The notes beneath the pieces were generated by a model. That model did no database searches. It worked only from the letters and a program-made list of their open reading frames with translations, and had not been told where the DNA came from. A stretch of 13,439 nt of DNA, from NCBI GenBank assembly GCA_900128395.1, contig LT649801.1, forward strand, positions 1-13,439, given 5' to 3'. This stretch comes from Stramenopiles sp. TOSAG23-2. Lineage: Eukaryota; Sar. Each line of letters opens with the position of its first letter. Positions within the stretch are counted from its first letter, which is position 1. Below are positions 8,462 through 13,439 of this stretch, in pieces. The translations under genes and the position numbers were made by a program.

Positions 8462-8471
8462 CCAGTGTACC
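8462..8471 (+). promoter_or_regulatory. CCAGTGTACC motif before HOP2
   Basis: The same ten bases occur twice at 2947-2971 upstream of the plus-strand EF-hand gene. Here it ends 59 bp before the HOP2 ATG, so it may lie near the transcription start or in the leader. Confidence 0.25.
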
Positions 8472-8529
8472 GCGAAAAACAATAATAATAAAAACAGTAA
8501 ACACGAGAAGAAGAAGAAAAATAATAATA

Positions 8530-9630
8530 ATGTCGTCTGAAAGTGAATTTGAGTCCTCTAGTGAAGAAAGCAGCAGTAGTGAAGAAGAATTAGGTTCTGA
8601 TTATGACCCGGCAGACTTTGAATCATCAGAGGAAGAAGACGATTCTGATGATGAAGATTTCGAAGTACCGACAAAAGGGAAACGTAAAGCACCAGCGAAA
8701 AGTAAAGCTGCGCCTGCAAAAAAGAAAGCAAAAACTGCACCAAAAAAAGCACCACCTGCGAAAAAAAAGACACCAGTAAAAAAGAAAAAAGCATCAACGA
8801 AAACGACAACAACAACATCAAGTGATGGTGGGTCAGCATCGAAAGAAAATAAATCTGTTGCAAAAAATGCTACGTCTAGAAAAGAACCGGTTAAAAAGCA
8901 GCCACCTGCAAAGAAGAAAGCCTCTGCAAAGACAAAAGCGCCTGCGAAGAAAAAAGCACCCGCAAAGAAAAAGCTTACAGCAAAACAATGTGAACCAGAA
9001 ATTATCGAATATTTAAACAATACAAATCGTCCGTATTCAGATAAAGAAATATACGACAACATGCACAAACCAATGCCATATGCAAAATTCAGAGTCTTAC
9101 TTGATAAAATCCATCAAGAAGGAAAAATTGGGCATCGCACAAATGGTAAATTTAAATTGTACTGGCCACAACAAAATCAATTTGAAACTTTGTCAAAAGA
9201 AGCAATGGATGCATTGGATGTTGAAATTGTTGAAAAACGCGAGCTTGAACGTGAATTAAACAAAGGATTGAAAACTGCAAATTTTACGATCAGCAATTTA
9301 CGCAATCAACAAACATTAGATGAATTAAAAACAAATTTAAAAAAGGTTAAAGAAGAACATGAGATGAAAGCGAAAAAATTGAATGAAATTAAAAGCAACA
9401 GTGCTGAAATTGACCCAGAAGAACGTGAAAAATTGACAAAGGAAGTCAAAAGATTGAAAAAAATGTGGCGTGAACGAAAAAATAATTGTTTAGATGTCTT
9501 TGATCAAATTATTGATAGTTCATCAAAAAAAGAGAAACAAGTCTACGAAGAATATGGTCTTGAAACTGCAGAAGAAGCAAATCAACCTACGTTGAAAGAA
9601 TTTGGAATCACAATAAAGGAACTCATTTAA
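8530..9630 (+). CDS. HOP2: HOP2/PSMC3IP homologue with acidic and H1-like N-terminal extension, 366 aa
   Basis: HOP2 works with MND1 to help DMC1 and RAD51 capture duplex DNA in meiotic recombination. Residues 152-366 match the family in order: a winged helix at 153-212 (YLNNTNRPYSDKEIYDNM, then LDKIHQEGKI and KFKLYWPQQNQF), a long coiled coil from about 222 to 315 containing the PEERE segment, and the C-terminal helix signature MWRERKNNCLDVFDQII with EEYGLET. This part is 215 residues long, close to the roughly 217 of human HOP2. The first 150 residues are extra: an acidic Ser/Glu/Asp stretch (1-46) and then KRK and repeated APAKK/KKAPAKK of histone-H1 tail type (50-150). No other Met occurs before residue 178, which is inside the winged helix, so the extension is not a mis-chosen start. 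An in-frame TAA lies at 8416 with no ATG between. The C-terminal QPTLKEFG is a partial PCNA-box-like motif. Confidence 0.93.
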   Translation: MSSESEFESSSEESSSSEEELGSDYDPADFESSEEEDDSDDEDFEVPTKGKRKAPAKSKAAPAKKKAKTAPKKAPPAKKKTPVKKKKASTKTTTTTSSDGGSASKENKSVAKNATSRKEPVKKQPPAKKKASAKTKAPAKKKAPAKKKLTAKQCEPEIIEYLNNTNRPYSDKEIYDNMHKPMPYAKFRVLLDKIHQEGKIGHRTNGKFKLYWPQQNQFETLSKEAMDALDVEIVEKRELERELNKGLKTANFTISNLRNQQTLDELKTNLKKVKEEHEMKAKKLNEIKSNSAEIDPEEREKLTKEVKRLKKMWRERKNNCLDVFDQIIDSSSKKEKQVYEEYGLETAEEANQPTLKEFGITIKELI

Positions 9631-9643
9631 ATTTCGATTTAAT

Positions 9644-9812
9644 ATTATATAATATATTGATATATTGATATTGAAATTGCTCACTAAAATGAGAAATATG
9701 TATGATATATATCCATATACGTCGTATATATATATATAATTGATATGATATATGATATGATATATGCATATATATATATATACGTCATATATATATATAT
9801 AATAATATGATA
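9644..9812. repeat. AT-dinucleotide low-complexity tract
   Basis: Runs of TA/AT with GATATG insertions. TACGTC followed by a long (TA)n run occurs at 9718 and again at 9781, so part of the tract is a 63-bp direct repeat. Confidence 0.7.
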
Positions 9813-9854
9813 CAGTAAGAGTGGAGATCATGTTATCAAAAACAAAGAAAATTA

Positions 9855-9879
9855 CGAGAGAAGTTAAGCTTCCCTCTCG
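9855..9879 (+). other. CGAGAG hairpin downstream of HOP2
   Basis: CGAGAG-AAG pairs with CTT-CC-CTCTCG (six plus three pairs with a CC bulge, TTAAG loop), followed within 15 bp by a T-run. It lies 225 bp past the HOP2 stop and resembles the hairpin at 4637-4653. Confidence 0.35.
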
Positions 9880-9975
9880 CCCGGTTCTTTTTTATAAAAA
9901 AAAATGAAATTAATATGTTATACACCGATAATATATATTAATATATATCATATATATATATCATATATTATAACA

Positions 9976-10127
9976 AATGTGATTTACAACTTTATGAAGG
10001 AGTAGCTCTTTCGTCTAACTCTAAATCACAGACAGAGGAACAATCTTTTGAATACTAAATAATTTTTACTAAACTTTATAAATCATTTTTGATTTGAGAT
10101 GTTAATGAACGGGAGTAAAAGAAATTT
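9976..10127. repeat. Duplicated structured unit, copy 1
   Basis: A 152-bp unit that recurs exactly 180 bp downstream. Its first part folds as GTGATTTA (9979-9986) with TAAATCAC (10022-10029), enclosing GAAGGAG-TAG-CTCTTTC (9996-10012) with nine unpaired bases on each side. A second small hairpin, AAATCA-TTTT-TGATTT, lies at 10080-10095. It carries about 22 bp not present in copy 2. Short reading frames are interrupted, so it is not coding. Strand and identity are unknown. Confidence 0.7.
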
Positions 10128-10155
10128 AATACAAAAACATTTAGATTGATTAAAC

Positions 10156-10285
10156 AATGTGATTTACAACTTTATGAAGGAGTCGCTCTTTCATCTAACT
10201 CTGAATCACAGACTGAGGAACAATCTTTTGAATATAAAAATCATTTTTGATTTGAGATGTTAATGAACGGGAGTAAAAGAAATTT
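10156..10285. repeat. Duplicated structured unit, copy 2
   Basis: A 130-bp copy of the unit at 9976-10127. Four substitutions fall in the first 76 bp and none in the last 47 bp. Two differences are in the hairpin's unpaired parts, one is outside it, and the only one in a stem changes A-U to G-U, so the fold is kept. Confidence 0.7.
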
Positions 10286-10423
10286 TATATAATATATGAA
10301 TAAGAGAACATTTTATATATATCATAATATGATATTTTTTGTACATAAACTTCTAAAAACACGAACACATCTCACCATCTCACTCTCCCCTCTCTCTCTC
10401 TCAACCTTCTTCACTCAAGTTTA

Positions 10424-11758
10424 TCAATCAAACAAAAAGTCAGCAGAAAAACCTGGGACAGTACGTACATTTTCATCGGATATTGCTGGAATATTATTAT
10501 CATCTTTCTTCTTTTTAGTTGTAATACTACTTTTCTCTGAAAAAGATTTTATAATTTCACGATTACTGCCACTACTGCTTGTTGGACGACTGTTTGGTTG
10601 ACTATTACTGCCTTGACTTCCGTTTGATTTAACAGAGCGCGATGATGATGGACGATAACTGGACATAAACGGTGCCATAGTAAACCCAGTCGAAGCTTCC
10701 GGCATAGTTTGTCTCATTGCCATTTCCCACCTAGACAAACCTAATGAGTTCCATAAATCCTTTTGACTTGCTTTCCCATGCCAGCGACCATTTACTTGAG
10801 CAGCTCTGCATAAACTAGTCGAATCCAGAAACGATAAGACATTCAATAACAATCGACCAACTAAACACTTTGCAGGACCACCCGATGTTGGTTTAATTGT
10901 CTTCACATCATCAAATGCAACTTCCGTTCTTTTATTTAAACAATCATCCCGTGCAAGGTCTTTAAATTTACTTTTTATTTGATTATCTGCACCACGTTCT
11001 AATAATAATCGGACTACGGTTGGAAAACCACGTCGTGCAGCATAAAACAATGCTGTCTCACCAAAATTATTTCTGAAATCTACATTTGCACCTTTATCAA
11101 GTAACATTTCTACAATATTATGATATCCTTTATACGATGCTAACATTAATGCAGTTTCACCATCCTCCGTTTTAACATCAATACTAGCACCAAAAAATAA
11201 AAGTCGTTCAGCAATATTAATATGTCCACGTGTCACTGCATAATGTAAAGGTCGATAGCCATTTAAACCTGTACATGCATCTGGGTGGAAACCTTTTACC
11301 AATATGCTCATCACCCCTGCAATATTGCCTGTCTCTGCTGCTGATAGAATATCGTTTTCACTGGCTAAGTTTTTCCCTGCTTTTGTTAAAATGTTTAACA
11401 ATGGGTCTGTCCTAGCTGTCTCCAATAACAGTTCTGAAGTATTATTATCATTATTATTTGAAAGTTTCAATTTATTCAAAAATTTAGTATTTAAATTGTC
11501 ATTTTTTGCTTTTCTTGGCTTTATTGACAGTATGCTCCCAACTTCTACTTTTGATTCAGAATTTAAAGTTTTTTCCATAGTATTGCCATTCTTATTAAGC
11601 TTGGAATCTTCCTGACTATTATTATTATTATTATTATTTTCTTGACATTTTGAACCAGCAGTTGTTTTTTTAACATTTCCATAGGATAATAATGTTTTCC
11701 TTGCCATATGCTTTGGCGGTGGTTTGTGAGGTGGCGATACAAGAAAGGCCTTCTTCAT
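10424..11758 (-). CDS. Ankyrin-repeat and F-box protein, 444 aa
   Basis: The start chosen is the Met of MKKAFLVSPP at 11756-11758. The frame stays open to a Met at 11875, but those 39 extra residues are Ile/Asn-rich and look like translated leader. Residues 1-125 are low-complexity with a run of seven Asn. Ankyrin repeats cover about 134-265, including GYRPLHYAVTRGHINIAERL, ETALMLASYKGYHNIVEMLL and ETALFYAARRGFPTVVRLLL. Residues 299-338 fit an F-box: LVGRLLLNVLSFLDSTSLCR, then AAQVNGRW and DLW. F-box proteins link substrates to SKP1-cullin ubiquitin ligases; here the ankyrin repeats would bind the substrate. Residues 365-444 are Ser/Asn-rich. The order ankyrin then F-box is the reverse of the more usual N-terminal F-box. 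The substrate is unknown. Confidence 0.85.
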   Translation of the reverse strand: MKKAFLVSPPHKPPPKHMARKTLLSYGNVKKTTAGSKCQENNNNNNNSQEDSKLNKNGNTMEKTLNSESKVEVGSILSIKPRKAKNDNLNTKFLNKLKLSNNNDNNTSELLLETARTDPLLNILTKAGKNLASENDILSAAETGNIAGVMSILVKGFHPDACTGLNGYRPLHYAVTRGHINIAERLLFFGASIDVKTEDGETALMLASYKGYHNIVEMLLDKGANVDFRNNFGETALFYAARRGFPTVVRLLLERGADNQIKSKFKDLARDDCLNKRTEVAFDDVKTIKPTSGGPAKCLVGRLLLNVLSFLDSTSLCRAAQVNGRWHGKASQKDLWNSLGLSRWEMAMRQTMPEASTGFTMAPFMSSYRPSSSRSVKSNGSQGSNSQPNSRPTSSSGSNREIIKSFSEKSSITTKKKKDDNNIPAISDENVRTVPGFSADFLFD

Positions 11759-12297
11759 CGTATACCCTTGTAGATCTATAATTTTGTTTACTATTCTCCA
11801 ATTTTTATGAAACGAAATGATTATTACTATGTTTAAGACTTTGATATATACATCTAAATATATATTGTCATTCAAAAATAATTGTATTTATTTATTTTTT
11901 GTTTTTTTTTGTTGTTGTTTGTTGTGGTGGTTTTTTTGATAACGGTTTGCTGGTTTGCCACTTGGCACTTTGACTTGGCACTCATACTCTGGTACACCTT
12001 AAATTCTTAAGAAAAAAGAAACTTTGGTAAATCCATCTCTCTGGTAAATCAGTAGTAAATAGAAAATTTTGATACTGTTATGTTAATGTTATATTAGTCT
12101 ATAGATTTAAGTTGCTATTAATACTTTTTTTACAGGTATAATACTATTAATACAAATGCTTACTACAATATGCATATGTTATTAATACATCACACAACTG
12201 AATAAGAACCGATATATATATAGTATATTCTTAAACATTTAATAGACATACGAATTCCTACTTTTTAATGTTAATTAACACCCAAACTTTATAAAAC
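11759..12297. promoter_or_regulatory. Divergent intergenic region between the ankyrin/F-box gene and the orphan gene
   Basis: Contains a T/G-rich tract at 11890-11940, two TGGCACT motifs (11963 and 11976), GGTACACC at 11991, a repeated CTGGTAAATC near 12040, and AT-rich sequence up to the start of the right-hand gene. No RNA gene is seen. Confidence 0.5.
11963..11982 (-). promoter_or_regulatory. Paired TGGCACT motifs
   Basis: Two copies, 11963-11969 and 11976-11982, spaced 13 bp apart and in the same orientation. They lie about 205-220 bp upstream of the ankyrin/F-box start, similar to the spacing seen at the other two minus-strand genes. Confidence 0.35.
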
Positions 12298-13047
12298 ATG
12301 TGGTTTAGCTGCGATGAAATTAAACAGCGGCCTAAGCGCCGCGTAATATTACAACCGGAAACGAGTGTAAGTCAAATTTTTAAAAGCAATAATACTAGTC
12401 CAAAACACAGATCGTCTGTTAGAGTTAATGTTCATAAATACGAGAAAAAAATACACGATGATATACGGCATGAAGCTTTTGCTGTACTATCAGATACAAA
12501 GAAGGGTGACCCTATACTTCGACACCCTATAAGAGGTACCTTGGCTAGGAAAAAAATATTAAAAACATCAACATTAACATATGATGATGATACAGCTGCT
12601 GGTTGCCGTCCATCTAATTTATTACGAGGAGAAGGTGATTCTGTTACGGCATGGAGGCCATCACTTATTAAAAATGTTGGCCATACGAATGATAATATCA
12701 CCGTTGCTGGAAAAGCCTCAAAGGATGTTGTATATCAACATGCAGCAAGGGATAGCCCTCATTACTCAGGAATAAAAACTAATAATTTTTCAGCAATATC
12801 AAGAGCTGATGAAAGAAATATTGTTGTTGACGATATATATGAAAACGAATACAAACAAAAGAAGAAATTTACTAGACGAGATAGTTTATCCTCAAATTTA
12901 TTAGTATCAGATGAAACACATTTGAAACAAAATTTATCTACACCACGAAAAAGTAGTAAAAAAATAGATTTGCAATTGTCATTTGAAAACTCTGTTTCTC
13001 CCAAGCATACATCTTACAGAGTTATACATACAAACATCGATGTTTAA
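12298..13047 (+). CDS. Unrecognised basic protein, 249 aa
   Basis: I do not recognise this gene. The ATG is the first after an in-frame TAA at 12292-12294; the stop is TAA. The product is rich in Lys, Arg, Ser and Asn, with no membrane segment, signal peptide, Cys/His cluster or repeat. Basic patches include RPKRR (11-15), KQKKKFTRR (near 186-194) and PRKSSKK (near 216-222), which could act as nuclear localisation signals. Several SP/TP sites (SPKH twice, TPRK, DSPH) suggest phosphorylation by proline-directed kinases. Mixed codon use and a frame open for 250 codons in AT-rich DNA support real coding. It is divergent from the ankyrin/F-box gene with 539 bp between starts. It may be a lineage-specific, largely disordered protein. 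Confidence 0.65.
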   Translation: MWFSCDEIKQRPKRRVILQPETSVSQIFKSNNTSPKHRSSVRVNVHKYEKKIHDDIRHEAFAVLSDTKKGDPILRHPIRGTLARKKILKTSTLTYDDDTAAGCRPSNLLRGEGDSVTAWRPSLIKNVGHTNDNITVAGKASKDVVYQHAARDSPHYSGIKTNNFSAISRADERNIVVDDIYENEYKQKKKFTRRDSLSSNLLVSDETHLKQNLSTPRKSSKKIDLQLSFENSVSPKHTSYRVIHTNIDV

Positions 13048-13439
13048 TTTTGTCATGTCCCCGTTTAAAGTGCATATAATGTTCATACATACACGGCTTC
13101 GTACGATATTTATAAAAAAAAGTTTCTGGTAAAGTTCACTGGCTTTTTCTAGAGAGATCCTTTTTTGGTGTAGTCCAGTAGTGCTAGAGATAAGATTAAC
13201 GAAATGTAAATTTACGAATATATTCGTACGAACATTCGAACGTATTTTGTTACGAATATTACTTTTTTATTTAAAAAAATATAATGTTTATAAAAAATCT
13301 AAAGAAGTGTTATTATCTCATACGAATATTATACGAAGTTCGTATTTATAAATTCATTTAATTTACGCATAATTAATTGTTTTATAATTTACTCATGATA
13401 ATTCCTACTCTTCAAAAGAATACAATAACACTGAAATAA
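13048..13439. other. Right-end noncoding region
   Basis: About 390 bp downstream of the orphan gene. It is AT-rich and holds a cluster of TACGAA-type palindromes (listed separately). No open frame of note and no RNA gene is visible. Confidence 0.5.
13213..13345. repeat. Cluster of TACGAA palindromes
   Basis: TACGAATA-TATTCGTA, a perfect 16-bp palindrome, at 13213-13228; CGAACATTCGAACG at 13229-13242; TACGAATATT at 13251 and 13321; and the inverted repeat ATACGAAGTTCGTAT at 13331-13345. Several half-sites within 133 bp suggest either protein binding sites or a decayed repeat. Confidence 0.6.

Larger units (their letters stand above)
7881..8529. promoter_or_regulatory. Shared divergent promoter region of the BRCA1/BARD1-like gene and HOP2
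   Basis: The 649 bp between two recombination genes. Contents: an AT-rich first 140 bp; TGGCACT at 8027 and 8102; an inverted repeat CTCAAC-A-GTTGAG at 8111-8123; TAATAT...ATATTA at 8126-8148; an E2F-like site at 8187; a GCCTTTCC direct repeat at 8194 and 8204; and an A/G-rich leader from about 8320 to the HOP2 start. A 110-codon open frame across 7947-8279 lacks coding character. Confidence 0.6.
9631..10423. other. Convergent 3' intergenic region of HOP2 and the ankyrin/F-box gene
   Basis: 793 bp without a protein gene. In order it holds: AT-dinucleotide tracts, a CGAGAG hairpin, a duplicated 130-152 bp unit with conserved fold, and a CT-rich tract at 10377-10412 next to the ankyrin/F-box stop. 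The duplicated unit is the most likely functional element. Confidence 0.5.

Noticed and set aside
9644-9812. Possible CRISPR-like or satellite array in the AT tracts
   Set aside because: Only two imperfect 63-bp-spaced copies and no regular spacers; simple dinucleotide repeat explains it.
9976-10285. Duplicated unit as a coding repeat or box C/D snoRNA
   Set aside because: Copy 1 has a stop three codons after its ATG, substitutions ignore codon position, and no matching C and D boxes flank the unit in both copies.
11759-11875. Upstream start for the ankyrin/F-box gene at 11875
   Set aside because: The 39 added residues are Ile/Asn/Tyr-rich like translated AT-rich leader, and the promoter-motif spacing fits the start at 11758 better.
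13328-13345. Partial likeness to a loxP arm (TATACGAAGTT)
   Set aside because: Only half an arm matches, with no 8-bp spacer and opposed second arm; better explained by the local TACGAA palindromes.
1-13439. Reassigned genetic code, or giant-virus origin suggested by AT-richness and ankyrin genes
   Set aside because: TAA, TAG and TGA each end a gene; HOP2 and tandem-BRCT RING proteins are eukaryotic nuclear genes, and no viral hallmark gene is present.

Overview
The window looks like nuclear DNA of an AT-rich, gene-dense, single-celled eukaryote. It carries a BRCA1/BARD1-type RING-BRCT protein, a HOP2 homologue, EF-hand proteins and an ankyrin/F-box protein, and it has no bacterial or viral hallmark genes. 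Each of the seven genes reads as one open frame with no intron needed. TAA, TAG and TGA all end genes, so the standard code fits. A small conserved block in the RING-BRCT protein (PGN...GG followed by a K/R-rich strand) resembles, from memory, a block seen in diatom and other stramenopile proteins. A stramenopile is therefore the best guess, at low confidence.

Layout, left to right: (1) the 3' part of an ankyrin-repeat gene with a Glu-rich tail, + strand, cut by the window edge; (2) an EF-hand-pair protein of 444 aa, - strand; (3) a putatively N-myristoylated EF-hand protein with a long Pro/Thr/Glu/Ala/Lys repeat tail, + strand; (4) a 965-aa RING plus tandem-BRCT protein, - strand; (5) HOP2/PSMC3IP with an N-terminal acidic and histone-H1-like extension, + strand; (6) an ankyrin plus F-box protein, - strand; (7) an unrecognised basic protein of 249 aa, + strand. 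Strands alternate strictly, so every gene shares a divergent promoter region with one neighbour and a convergent 3' region with the other.

The most coherent functional unit is the divergent pair 4/5. The BRCA1/BARD1 family (ubiquitin ligase and phosphopeptide reader at DNA breaks) and HOP2 (accessory factor of DMC1/RAD51 strand invasion in meiosis) both serve homologous recombination. They share a 649-bp intergenic region with an E2F-like TTTCCCGCC site near its middle. The other genes show no obvious shared pathway.

The noncoding DNA holds several unexplained signals. TGGCACT occurs on the + strand in all three divergent promoter regions, about 150-220 bp upstream of each minus-strand gene. 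A second motif, CCAGTGTACC, lies upstream of two plus-strand genes. A duplicated 130-152 bp unit at 9976-10285 can fold into a two-part hairpin, and the differences between its copies keep the fold; it is a candidate structured RNA. A cluster of TACGAA palindromes lies near the right end.
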